Assembly (NCBI GenBank): GCA_019747615.1
Contig: JAIEQQ010000124.1
Span: forward strand, 1-6,047
Length of the DNA stretch: 6,047 bases
Reading direction: 5' to 3'
Origin: Phycisphaerales bacterium
GTDB lineage: Bacteria > Planctomycetota > Phycisphaerae > Phycisphaerales > UBA1924
Shown: positions 1 through 6,047 of the stretch, one piece after another
Numbering within the stretch: position 1 is the first letter of the stretch
How the letters are laid out: each line of letters starts with the position of its first letter
Translations under genes and position numbers: made by a program
Notes under the pieces: model-generated
What the model saw: only the letters and a program-made list of their open reading frames with translations
Told to the model about the DNA's origin: nothing
Databases searched by the model: none

Positions 1-2748
1 AATCGGCGGGTTGTTCGGGCTGCTCTGGAACGTGACGCCGCAGAGGTTGTTGCTCGAGTTGCTCCAGACGCCGCCGAAGATCACCACCGAGTTCACGCCC
101 GCTGGCGGGATGCCCGTGAAGCCGCCGGGGCAGTTCATCAGCGGCACCTCGGTGCCCAGCGGCGACACCAGCGACATCCGCAGGTGCCCGATGCGCTCGT
201 GATTCAAACCGACGGTCGTGCTGAGCGGGTTGCTGTTGCCGTTGCACGGTTCGCCGCCGATGAGCACGCGAATCTCGCCGACAGCCCCCGTGGAGCTGAC
301 GTTGATCGGCAGCTCAACGCCGATCGGATCGGCGTCGGGGATGTCCACCGCCGGGCCGGTGTAGGGGAACGTCAACGGCACGCTGAGCACCGGGGCCGAG
401 CCGGTGGGGATGCTGAAGTCGATGACGCTGCGGTCCGGCGTTAGCAGCGAGCCGACCGTGAGCCGCAGGTTGATCGGGTCGCCGCAGGGGTGCAGCGTCG
501 AGACACTGATGATGAACGGCCCGGCGTTCGACTGCGTGGCGAAGGCATTGACGTTACCGTACGGCACGAAATCGCCACTGACGATCGCGACCGTCGAGGT
601 CAGCGACGTCAGCGTGCCGCTGACCGCCGTGGCGAACTGGTTCGTCACATTGCGGATGGGCAAGTACACCTCGAGCGTCGACTCGCCGGGGTCGGCAAGG
701 CCGTTGGCATTGCCGTTACCGGAGATATCCGCGATCGTCGGCAGCGCCGTCGCGCGGTCAAACGCCGGGGCGTTGTTGCCCACCTCGATGCGGAAGTTCG
801 ATTTGGTGACCGCGAAGAAGTAGTTGTCCAGTGCCTCGATTTTGATCCGGGCGGTCGTGGTGGTGACGTTGGGGAGTGTGACCAGCGCCGAGCCGGTGTT
901 CGGCACCGACGCCGCGAGCTCGGTGTCGAAGTTCGCGCCGCCGTCCAGCGAAAGCAGAATGCGGACATTCGCGCAGGACACCGGCGGCAAGTTCGTGCCC
1001 GCAGTGTCCCAGCGGACGATCGAATTGCCCGCCATGCGGTCCGTCGTCGCCTGCGGGAACGTGATGCGGAACGGGCCAGCGCCGGCGTAGACCTGAACCT
1101 TCACCGTCATGTCCTCTTGAGCGCCGCCGCCCAGCCGGTTGTCCTTCACGGTGCACCGCATGCGAATGAGGCGCGAGGTGCTGGGGGGCGAATCGGCCAG
1201 CCCCACTGTGCCAGCGATCAGGTCGCTCAGACGCGGGATCGTCCGCGTCCGCGATGTCTCCGGGCCAAACGAGCGGAACAGCGGCGACGTGCCATTATCG
1301 CCAACCTCCAGCGACACCTGCGGGCCGACATCCATCTGCTCCCACTGATACGTCAGGTCCGTCGAGTCGGTATCCGTCGCGGTCGCGACGAACTGCAGCG
1401 GCGTGTTCGCCGGCACCGTTCGAGCGGGCAGCGCCGTGATCACCGGGATCGCGTTGTTGGTCGCCGTCGGCACCCAGCAGATCGCGGTGGCCTCAACAAA
1501 CCGCAGGATCCTCGCCGCCGCCGCCGCGTGGAAGAACGGCAGTCGCGACGGGTTTGTCAGGTACTCCTGGCTGATGTCGCAGATGCCGCCATAGGACATG
1601 ATCGAAACGCCAGCGCCGGGCTCTGACGCAGTGGTGGTGCCCCACTGCGAAGTCGAGCAGTTGCCGCCGAGCCCGTTCCACGTGTGCGGCGAGTTGAACT
1701 GGTGGCCGACCTCATGTGCGAACGTCAGCGATTCAGCGGGTGCATTGATACCGCCGAAGACGGGGCCGAAGTTGGACGTTACGCCGCGAGCCTTGTTGCT
1801 GGTGCAAACAACGCCCAGGTTGGCGACTCCGCCGCCGGCGGTGCCAAAGACGTGGCCGATGTCGTAGCTGCTGGCGATCGGCGCGAGCGTCGAGGCGTTC
1901 TCGCCGAGCATCCCGCCGATGTCGGCGTTGTTGTACGGATCAGACCCCGAGTTGGTGAAGATGAAGTTCTGGTTGTTGGCGATGAGCTGGAAGCGGATCG
2001 CGAACTCGTTCTCGAAGATCTGGTTCAAGCGATTCACCGCGGTCGTCACCGCCGCGAGCCCCGTGGAGACCGAGCCGCCATAGAACTGCGTGAACTCGCC
2101 GGTCGTCGCGACGGCCATCCGATAGGTGCGGAGCTGCGCGCCAGCGGTCGCCGGCGACACCATTTCTTCTTGGGGCTCGGCCGCCTCGTGATCGTGAGCT
2201 TCACACTTCCCGCCGACGTGGCCGCCGACGTCCTTGGCGAAGTACGCCGCGTGATGCGTCGTGTCGCCCTTGCTCACCGGATCGATAAACGCCCAGTAGG
2301 CATCGGGGCCGATGAACTGGGCGCGAACACCAAGATCGGTCAGGTCCAGGTGGACAGAGATCCGCCCGTTGCCAACGCGCCGACCGGAGAACGTGCGGAA
2401 CGTCGGGAACGCCGCTTCGAGTTCCGGATGCAGCACCTGCGTCCGCACGATCGCGTACTGATCAAAGCCGCCGTCAGGGTTCGGCAGATCAATCACCAGC
2501 GGCCTCGCCGCGCCGGGCGTGTTCTCCATCGGGGCGGCGCGAAGCTGACGCTCCAGCGCGCCCAGATTCACTTCAAGCGCCGCCATCCGCTCCGGTCGGG
2601 CGAACGCCGGTGCCTCAAGCACCGCCGCCGGCAGCTCCTCAATCACATTCCACGCGCCCGACGGCTTCGCCGCCAGCGCGCTGGTGACGCCGCCGACACA
2701 CAATGAGATCGCCAAAGCGATGCCGACGACACAACGGAGGTGATTCAT
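1..2748 (-). CDS. Secreted reprolysin-like zinc metalloprotease with PKD-like, KNH-like and P domains (3' end outside window)
   Basis: The frame is open for 916 codons from ATG 2748 to the left edge, with no stop seen. Residues 1-26 are a Sec signal peptide (hydrophobic core, ALA|AK cleavage site). A propeptide of about 180 residues follows, with one Cys (C182) next to a His/acid-rich patch. The catalytic domain runs from about 207 to 425. It has the zinc motif HEVGHQFNSPH (H345, E346, H349, H355) and the metzincin Met-turn SIMSYGGIC (M384), as in bacterial Reprolysin_4-type enzymes. Residues about 430-555 look PKD/Ig-like (TYQWEQMDVGPQ). Residues about 559-656 match the Kre9/KNH-type beta domain (a PFRITFP start, then SLDGGANFD). 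From about 795 a P/Homo B domain begins (HERIGHLRMSLVSPLGT at 850) and is cut by the edge. The start is fixed by an in-frame TGA at 2775-2773; no Shine-Dalgarno precedes it. The product is probably exported and degrades extracellular protein; its substrate is unknown. The usual Gly of HExxHxxGxxH is Asn352. Confidence 0.93.
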   Translation of the reverse strand, partial: MNHLRCVVGIALAISLCVGGVTSALAAKPSGAWNVIEELPAAVLEAPAFARPERMAALEVNLGALERQLRAAPMENTPGAARPLVIDLPNPDGGFDQYAIVRTQVLHPELEAAFPTFRTFSGRRVGNGRISVHLDLTDLGVRAQFIGPDAYWAFIDPVSKGDTTHHAAYFAKDVGGHVGGKCEAHDHEAAEPQEEMVSPATAGAQLRTYRMAVATTGEFTQFYGGSVSTGLAAVTTAVNRLNQIFENEFAIRFQLIANNQNFIFTNSGSDPYNNADIGGMLGENASTLAPIASSYDIGHVFGTAGGGVANLGVVCTSNKARGVTSNFGPVFGGINAPAESLTFAHEVGHQFNSPHTWNGLGGNCSTSQWGTTTASEPGAGVSIMSYGGICDISQEYLTNPSRLPFFHAAAAARILRFVEATAICWVPTATNNAIPVITALPARTVPANTPLQFVATATDTDSTDLTYQWEQMDVGPQVSLEVGDNGTSPLFRSFGPETSRTRTIPRLSDLIAGTVGLADSPPSTSRLIRMRCTVKDNRLGGGAQEDMTVKVQVYAGAGPFRITFPQATTDRMAGNSIVRWDTAGTNLPPVSCANVRILLSLDGGANFDTELAASVPNTGSALVTLPNVTTTTARIKIEALDNYFFAVTKSNFRIEVGNNAPAFDRATALPTIADISGNGNANGLADPGESTLEVYLPIRNVTNQFATAVSGTLTSLTSTVAIVSGDFVPYGNVNAFATQSNAGPFIISVSTLHPCGDPINLRLTVGSLLTPDRSVIDFSIPTGSAPVLSVPLTFPYTGPAVDIPDADPIGVELPINVSSTGAVGEIRVLIGGEPCNGNSNPLSTTVGLNHERIGHLRMSLVSPLGTEVPLMNCPGGFTGIPPAGVNSVVIFGGVWSNSSNNLCGVTFQSSPNNPPI

Positions 2749-2821
2749 GGTTGAAGTATCCCGAAAAGCGGCTCAAGGGCAAGGAATCCTTGGCCGTTCG
2801 TGGTCACACGCGGCAGGGTTC

Positions 2822-2833
2822 CGTTTGCAAACG
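2822..2833. promoter_or_regulatory. 12-bp perfect palindrome, candidate operator
   Basis: CGTTTGCAAACG reads the same on both strands. It lies about 75 bases upstream of the metalloprotease start codon and just downstream, on the minus strand, of the candidate -10 element at 2883-2888. A dimeric repressor could bind such a site and block transcription of the protease gene. No regulator gene is present in the window and the half-site does not let me name a family. It may be chance. Confidence 0.25.
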
Positions 2834-2882
2834 CAAATCTCGGACGAAACAGGCGGCAAGTGCTCGTTGTTCGTGTCTTGTG

Positions 2883-2890
2883 AGTATAGT
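2883..2890. promoter_or_regulatory. Overlapping -10-like hexamers on both strands
   Basis: On the plus strand TATAGT (2885-2890) and on the minus strand TATACT (2888-2883) each differ by one base from the sigma70 -10 consensus and share the same TATA core. If used, they would give leaders of roughly 155 nt to the nitroreductase and roughly 130 nt to the metalloprotease. Neither has a convincing TTGACA-like -35 at 16-18 bp, so the call rests on the hexamers and the divergent setting alone. Confidence 0.25.
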
Positions 2891-3037
2891 CCTGCACGCC
2901 GATCGCCCGCGATGATCTGAAACCGATGGGCGTCCTTGGCATCCCAAGCCCGTTGGCGGGTCATGCGCGATCGCGGCCCGGCGTCACTGATGGCCGCGTG
3001 TGTTCATGCCATCGCCCAGCTTCCCCCATTGAACTTC

Positions 3038-3041
3038 GGAG
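3038..3041 (+). promoter_or_regulatory. Weak Shine-Dalgarno before the nitroreductase ATG
   Basis: GGAG ends 11 nt before the ATG at 3053. The spacing is slightly long but it supports this start over an upstream in-frame TTG at 2936, which would add 39 residues unlike any nitroreductase N-terminus. Confidence 0.45.
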
Positions 3042-3052
3042 TCACCAGCCGT

Positions 3053-3709
3053 ATGAAACCCATCGCCCCCTCTGATCTTCTGGACAACCTGCACTGGCGG
3101 TATGCGACCAAGGCGTTCGACGCCACGAAGAAGATCACGCCTGAACTTTGGACCACGATCGAGAAGGCCACGACGCTCTCCCCATCGAGCTACGGCCTTC
3201 AGCCCTGGCGGTTTGTCGTCGTCAACAACCCCGAAACTCGCGCGACGCTCCGCGCTGTGAGCTGGAATCAATCCCAGATCACTGACGCGTCGCACCTGAT
3301 CGTGCTCTGCCGCAAGCTCGAAGTGACGCCCGCGGATGTCGACGCGTATGTCGAGGACATCTCCAAGACGCGCAACGTCCCAGGGACGGCGCTCGAAGGG
3401 TACAAGAAAATGATGCTCGGCTCGATCGCGAGCCCCGCCACGCTCAGCGGCGGCAGCATGCACGAATGGACCTCGCGCCAGGTCTACATCGCGTTGGGTT
3501 TCTTCCTCAGCGCGTGCGCCAACCTCGGCGTTGACGCCTGCCCCATGGAAGGCTTTGACGCCTCGAAGTACGACCAGATCCTGGGGCTGACGGCCCAGGG
3601 ATACGGCGCAACAGTCGTGGCGACCGCCGGTTATCGCAGCATCACCGATCCGACCGCTGCAATGAAGAAGGTCCGCTTCCCGCTGGAGCGGATGGTCAAG
3701 CACGTCTGA
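3053..3709 (+). CDS. NfsB-like FMN-dependent nitroreductase / NAD(P)H oxidoreductase
   Basis: This 218-residue protein has the usual length for the family and resembles E. coli NfsB throughout. The N-terminal RYATKAFD (R16, K20) matches the FMN-phosphate-binding RHSTKAFD region. SPSSYGLQPWRF (43-54) matches the SPSSxxxQPW flavin loop. CPMEGFD (163-169) corresponds to the PIEGFD flavin contact, and GYGATVV with the C-terminal K206/R208-F-P pattern matches the end of the fold. Family members are cytosolic dimers that use NAD(P)H and bound FMN to reduce nitroaromatics, quinones or related compounds by two electrons; the natural substrate here cannot be read from sequence. Start ATG 3053 is chosen because residue 13 onward aligns with NfsB and a GGAG lies upstream. 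The gene stands alone, diverging from the metalloprotease and converging on the symporter, and ends 97 nt before a terminator hairpin. Confidence 0.93.
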   Translation: MKPIAPSDLLDNLHWRYATKAFDATKKITPELWTTIEKATTLSPSSYGLQPWRFVVVNNPETRATLRAVSWNQSQITDASHLIVLCRKLEVTPADVDAYVEDISKTRNVPGTALEGYKKMMLGSIASPATLSGGSMHEWTSRQVYIALGFFLSACANLGVDACPMEGFDASKYDQILGLTAQGYGATVVATAGYRSITDPTAAMKKVRFPLERMVKHV

Positions 3710-3806
3710 TCGCGATGGAGCGCGTGGCCGCGCGGCTGTCGATTAGCGAAGGCGCGGGGCGCGCCGACGCGAACTTGCTTCGATGCACGACGTCGAACAC
3801 CTCAGC
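3710..3806. other. Short spacer between nitroreductase stop and terminator hairpin
   Basis: It contains a GC-only inverted repeat, GGCGCG-GGG-CGCGCC (3751-3765), that could fold but has no T tract and so is not a terminator. No coding signal is visible. Confidence 0.5.
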
Positions 3807-3836
3807 AAAGCCGCGTGCGCCCGCACGCGGCTTTTT
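3807..3836 (+). terminator. Intrinsic terminator between convergent genes
   Basis: AAAGCCGCGTGCG (3807-3819) pairs perfectly with CGCACGCGGCTTT (3822-3834) across a CC centre. In practice the innermost pair would open to give a four-base loop. On the plus strand the stem runs into five T residues (3832-3836), a good rho-independent terminator for the nitroreductase. On the minus strand the same hairpin starts directly after the symporter stop codon (3838-3836), but its T tract is only TTT, so it would be a weaker terminator for that gene. Confidence 0.85.
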
Positions 3837-5524
3837 CACGCGCCCGTCGGCGCGGCCCCGGAAGACATCGACGAATCGCGTGCCTGCTTCGGACGCGTCC
3901 CGAGCAGGCACACACCCAGCGCCAGTGTCGTCGCGCAGAGCAGGTGCCACGGGAACGCCGCCTTGAGCCAGGGCAGCGCGTGCTTGAGCGTGTCGGCGGT
4001 GTGCGGAAGCCCGTCGGGTGTCGGGCTTACCAGCCCGATGCGAGAGAGCAACAGCCAGAACGGCACTTGGAAAGACAGCACGACGACGAACCCTGTCGCC
4101 AGCGCTCCGATCGCGCTGGCAGAGCTGCCGCGCTTCGTGAAGAGGGCGGTGATGAAAATCGCGAGCAAACCCGCGTACGCGAACGTCATGACGCTGAGGG
4201 CAAAGGCGATCAGCGTCTTGCCCGCATCCGCCTGGCGCCAGAACACGCACAGCACCGCAAACAGCGCCAGCGCAACGCCCCAGCCCACCGTCGCCCAGCG
4301 CCCCGCGAGCAAGTAGTGCCGCTCGGAGCGTGCCGGTACCCAGCGCGTGTAGAAGTCCTTGACAAACGTCGCCGCCATCGCGTTGATCGCCGAGTTCAAC
4401 GACCCCAGTCCCACCGCAAAGATTCCCGCGATCATCGCGCCGCGCAGACCCGTGGGCATCTCTTCCACAATGAACTGCAAGAAGGGCTGCGCCCCCTTCG
4501 CCGTCGCATCCGCGACGGCCTTCGGATTCGGTCCGGCGCTGCCCATCAGATCCGCGCGCGTGTAGAACACCCACAGCAACAGCCCGATGAGCAGAAACAG
4601 CCCCACCACCGGGATCGCGGCGAACGTCGCGATAAACGCCGATCGCCCGCCGCTGACCGCCGACTTGCACGTCAGCATGCGCTGCACCATGTCGTGATCG
4701 GTGCCGTATGACGCCAGCGAGAGCAGTGAGAAGCCCAGCACCGCCGTGATGAGCGTGAAGTTCTCGCTGAAGTCCAGCGGGAAGCCCGTGGTGACGACCG
4801 CGATCTTGCTGGCACCGTCCTTGCCGCCGGTGTGCAGGGCGTGGACGACATCACCCATCGGCGCTGGGATGAGCCACAGCAGATAGACGATCGCCCCGAT
4901 CACCGCGCCGAGCATCACGAGTGTTTGCAGCACGTCCGTCCAAATCACCGACGCGATCCCGCCGACGAGCGTTACGACGACGCCCGCGAATGCCAAGATG
5001 CAGATCGCCACGATCAGCGGCGTCGCGGACTTGTCGTCAAGCCCGAAGATGATCGCCGCCATCGGCAGGGCCGCGATGTACAGGCGCGCCCCGGACGCAA
5101 AGACACGCCCGATCATGAACGCGCCGCTGGCGGCCTCCTTCGCCCCACGCCCCATGCGATGCTCGAGCACCTCATAGATCGTCGTGCATTTGGCGCGATA
5201 GAACGCGGGGATGAAGACCCACGCGACGACGAAGACCGCCAGGATGCCGCCGATGTTCGTCGAGAGGTACGTCAGATCGCCGCGGAAGCTCTGCTCCGGC
5301 CCGCCGATGAAGGTCGCGACGCTCAGGCTGCTGGCCAGGATCGAGAACGCAACCGCCCACACCGGCATCCGGCGGCTGGCAAGGAAGTATTCGTCGCTGC
5401 CGGAGGGCTCCCGCAGCGAGAGCCAGATGCCGCTGGCAACGAGGATCGCCAGATACACGACGATGATCACCCAATCCAAGGTGGTCATGCCAGCGGCCAG
5501 CGAGATCATCGGCATCGTCGTCAT
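3836..5524 (-). CDS. Sodium:solute symporter (SSS / SLC5-type family)
   Basis: From ATG 5524 the protein is 562 residues with about 13 hydrophobic segments and a short polar C-terminal tail. This is typical of the SSS family (TC 2.A.21), which couples solute uptake across the inner membrane to sodium. TM1 is about 16-37. The family-typical DEYFLASRRMPVWAVAFS (44-61) leads into TM2 with SILASSLSVATFIGGP. TDHDMVQRM (275-283) and GSLNSAINAMAATF (374-387) are also family-typical. S375 seems to align with a sodium-site Ser of vSGLT, judged from memory. The substrate (sugar, acid, amino acid or other) cannot be assigned. The start is uncertain. TTG 5545 has GAGGG 7 nt upstream, ATG 5524 abuts GGGGA, and ATG 5515 has that GGGGA at 9 nt; all give the same mature transporter. 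It follows the desaturase gene by 10-31 nt, so the two are probably one operon. Confidence 0.93.
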   Translation of the reverse strand: MTTMPMISLAAGMTTLDWVIIVVYLAILVASGIWLSLREPSGSDEYFLASRRMPVWAVAFSILASSLSVATFIGGPEQSFRGDLTYLSTNIGGILAVFVVAWVFIPAFYRAKCTTIYEVLEHRMGRGAKEAASGAFMIGRVFASGARLYIAALPMAAIIFGLDDKSATPLIVAICILAFAGVVVTLVGGIASVIWTDVLQTLVMLGAVIGAIVYLLWLIPAPMGDVVHALHTGGKDGASKIAVVTTGFPLDFSENFTLITAVLGFSLLSLASYGTDHDMVQRMLTCKSAVSGGRSAFIATFAAIPVVGLFLLIGLLLWVFYTRADLMGSAGPNPKAVADATAKGAQPFLQFIVEEMPTGLRGAMIAGIFAVGLGSLNSAINAMAATFVKDFYTRWVPARSERHYLLAGRWATVGWGVALALFAVLCVFWRQADAGKTLIAFALSVMTFAYAGLLAIFITALFTKRGSSASAIGALATGFVVVLSFQVPFWLLLSRIGLVSPTPDGLPHTADTLKHALPWLKAAFPWHLLCATTLALGVCLLGTRPKQARDSSMSSGAAPTGA

Positions 5525-5552
5525 TCCCCGAGCATACCACGCCAACGCCCGA

Positions 5553-5557
5553 CCCTC
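5553..5557 (-). promoter_or_regulatory. Possible ribosome-binding site overlapping the desaturase stop codon
   Basis: On the minus strand the desaturase stop TGA runs into GAGGG (TGAGGG), 7 nt before a TTG (5545) that is in frame with the symporter. This layout would allow re-initiation or translational coupling, but a second purine run, GGGGA (5529-5525), lies before ATG 5524 and ATG 5515, so the true initiation signal is undecided. Confidence 0.35.
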
Positions 5558-6047
5558 ACGGCGTCGCCATCGCCGCCCGCTCGCCCGCGTTCGCCGCGCC
5601 CATCGGCGTCACGCGCGGCGGCCGATCACCCGCATACGTCAGGCCCATCCGCTTGGCCAGTAGGCGCGAGGTGATCTGCGAGGACAGGAAGATCACCGGC
5701 AGGCCCGAGCCCGGGTGCGTGCCGCCGCCGACGAGCCAGACGTTCTTGACATCCGGCAGCTCGTGCTGCGGGCGGAAGCACAGCATTTGCATCAGCCCGT
5801 GCGCGAGGTTGAAGGTCGCGCCAAACGCGATGTTGTGCCCCTGCCAATCCGCCGGCGTGGTCTGCTTCTCGACAACGATTCGCGGGCGGATGTCCTCGCC
5901 GATGAGCTTCGAAACCTTGTCCAGCGCCCGCTCCCGCGTCACGCTCGCCGCCCCGGCGGCCGACGCGTCGCGCCAGTCGATCCCCGAGCGGTTGTTCGGC
6001 GTGGGAACGAGGATGTACAGCGAACTGTCGCCCGCCGGCGCAAGCGT
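5556..6047 (-). CDS. crtI: CrtI-family carotenoid (phytoene-type) desaturase, C-terminal part (5' end outside window)
   Basis: The frame is open from the right edge to TGA 5558-5556 and gives the last 163 residues of a protein that should be about 500 long. The segment begins inside the substrate domain (SSLYILVPTPN, compare SYYVLAPVPH of Pantoea CrtI). It continues through TPADWQ and a region like the CrtI LTQSAWFRP stretch (LMQMLCFRPQ). It ends with the conserved C-terminal FAD-contact motif NVWLVGGGTHPGSGLP (5744-5697) followed by the SSQITSRLLAKRM helix. These FAD enzymes desaturate a linear C40 or C30 polyene in the membrane during carotenoid synthesis. The missing N-terminus means CrtI, CrtN, CrtD or CrtP-type substrate choice is not resolved, and planctomycetes often use C30 precursors, so the symbol names the family only. 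A Gly/Ala/Pro-rich tail of about 25 residues follows the conserved domain. The symporter gene lies immediately downstream. Confidence 0.9.
   Translation of the reverse strand, partial: TLAPAGDSSLYILVPTPNNRSGIDWRDASAAGAASVTRERALDKVSKLIGEDIRPRIVVEKQTTPADWQGHNIAFGATFNLAHGLMQMLCFRPQHELPDVKNVWLVGGGTHPGSGLPVIFLSSQITSRLLAKRMGLTYAGDRPPRVTPMGAANAGERAAMATP

Larger units (their letters stand above)
2749..3052. other. Divergent intergenic region between metalloprotease and nitroreductase genes
   Basis: These 304 bases separate two genes that point away from each other, so both promoters should lie here. The composition is less GC-rich than the flanking genes. I see several symmetric elements: CAAGGA-A-TCCTTG at 2780-2792, CGTTTGCAAACG at 2822-2833, an AGTATAGT core at 2883-2890, CTTGG-CATC-CCAAG at 2935-2948, CCCG-TTGG-CGGG at 2949-2960 and CGCGATCGCG at 2966-2975. 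No strong consensus -35/-10 pair is visible on either strand. Short open frames cross the region but lack the third-position G/C bias of the real genes. No tRNA or riboswitch is recognisable. Confidence 0.7.

Noticed and set aside
490..1626. Long plus-strand open frame (378 codons) opposite the metalloprotease gene
   Set aside because: It is Arg/Asp/Gly-rich with no recognisable domain, as expected from the antisense of a GC-rich gene. The minus strand carries an unmistakable protease.
1684..2706. Second long plus-strand open frame (340 codons) opposite the protease catalytic and pro regions
   Set aside because: Same low-complexity Arg/Val/Glu composition, no family resemblance; antisense shadow.
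2703..2942. Short open frames on both strands in the intergenic region (70 and 65 codons)
   Set aside because: No domain, no convincing start signal, and composition unlike the real genes; they overlap each other.
2936..3052. N-terminal extension of the nitroreductase from TTG 2936
   Set aside because: It would add 39 residues with no counterpart in NfsB-type enzymes; ATG 3053 has an upstream GGAG and gives the normal family length.
2984..3703. Minus-strand open frame opposite the nitroreductase
   Set aside because: The plus strand encodes a full NfsB-like protein; the antisense product has no recognisable motif.
3751..3765. GGCGCG-GGG-CGCGCC inverted repeat as a terminator
   Set aside because: No T tract on either side; the hairpin at 3807-3834 is the credible terminator.
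3815..4711. Plus-strand open frame (298 codons) opposite the symporter, and a minus-strand out-of-frame one at 3696-4670
   Set aside because: Both are Arg/Gln/Gly-rich shadows; the symporter frame has clear membrane segments and family motifs.
4832..5674. Plus-strand open frame (280 codons) across the symporter and desaturase junction
   Set aside because: It is highly charged with many Arg, Asp and His, lacks a domain, and crosses two real genes on the other strand.
1..6047. CRISPR array, tRNA, rRNA, insertion sequence, att site or defence system
   Set aside because: I saw no direct-repeat array, cloverleaf, transposase, terminal inverted repeats or defence-family protein; all long coding frames are accounted for by the four genes.

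Overview
The window is GC-rich DNA with strong third-position G/C bias. It carries four real protein genes, two of them cut by the window edges, and one intergenic region of about 300 bases. Gene content fits a free-living, probably marine or aquatic Gram-negative bacterium. My best guess is a planctomycete of the Phycisphaerae type, from the mix of a large multidomain secreted metalloprotease, a CrtI-type carotenoid desaturase, a sodium:solute symporter and a start codon without a Shine-Dalgarno sequence. That placement is inference; the window holds no rRNA or other marker gene.

Layout from left to right. Positions 1-2748 (minus strand, 3' end beyond the left edge) encode a secreted reprolysin-like zinc metalloprotease: signal peptide, propeptide, metzincin catalytic domain, PKD/Ig-like region, Kre9/KNH-like beta domain and the start of a P (proprotein convertase) domain. 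Positions 2749-3052 form a divergent intergenic region with palindromes and a possible two-way -10 element. Positions 3053-3709 (plus strand) encode an NfsB-like FMN nitroreductase. Positions 3710-3835 separate convergent genes and hold a near-perfect terminator hairpin. Positions 3836-5524 (minus strand) encode a sodium:solute symporter of about 13 membrane segments. Positions 5556-6047 (minus strand, 5' end beyond the right edge) encode the C-terminal part of a CrtI-family carotenoid/phytoene desaturase.

The desaturase and symporter genes lie on one strand with only 10-31 nt between them, so they are probably co-transcribed. The metalloprotease and nitroreductase diverge from the shared intergenic region and have no obvious functional link. 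I see no mobile element, CRISPR array, RNA gene or defence system, and nothing that amounts to a new multi-gene system. The most interesting points are an Asn in place of the usual Gly in the protease zinc motif, a lone propeptide Cys that could act as a cysteine switch, the tight desaturase-symporter coupling, and the symmetric elements between the divergent genes.
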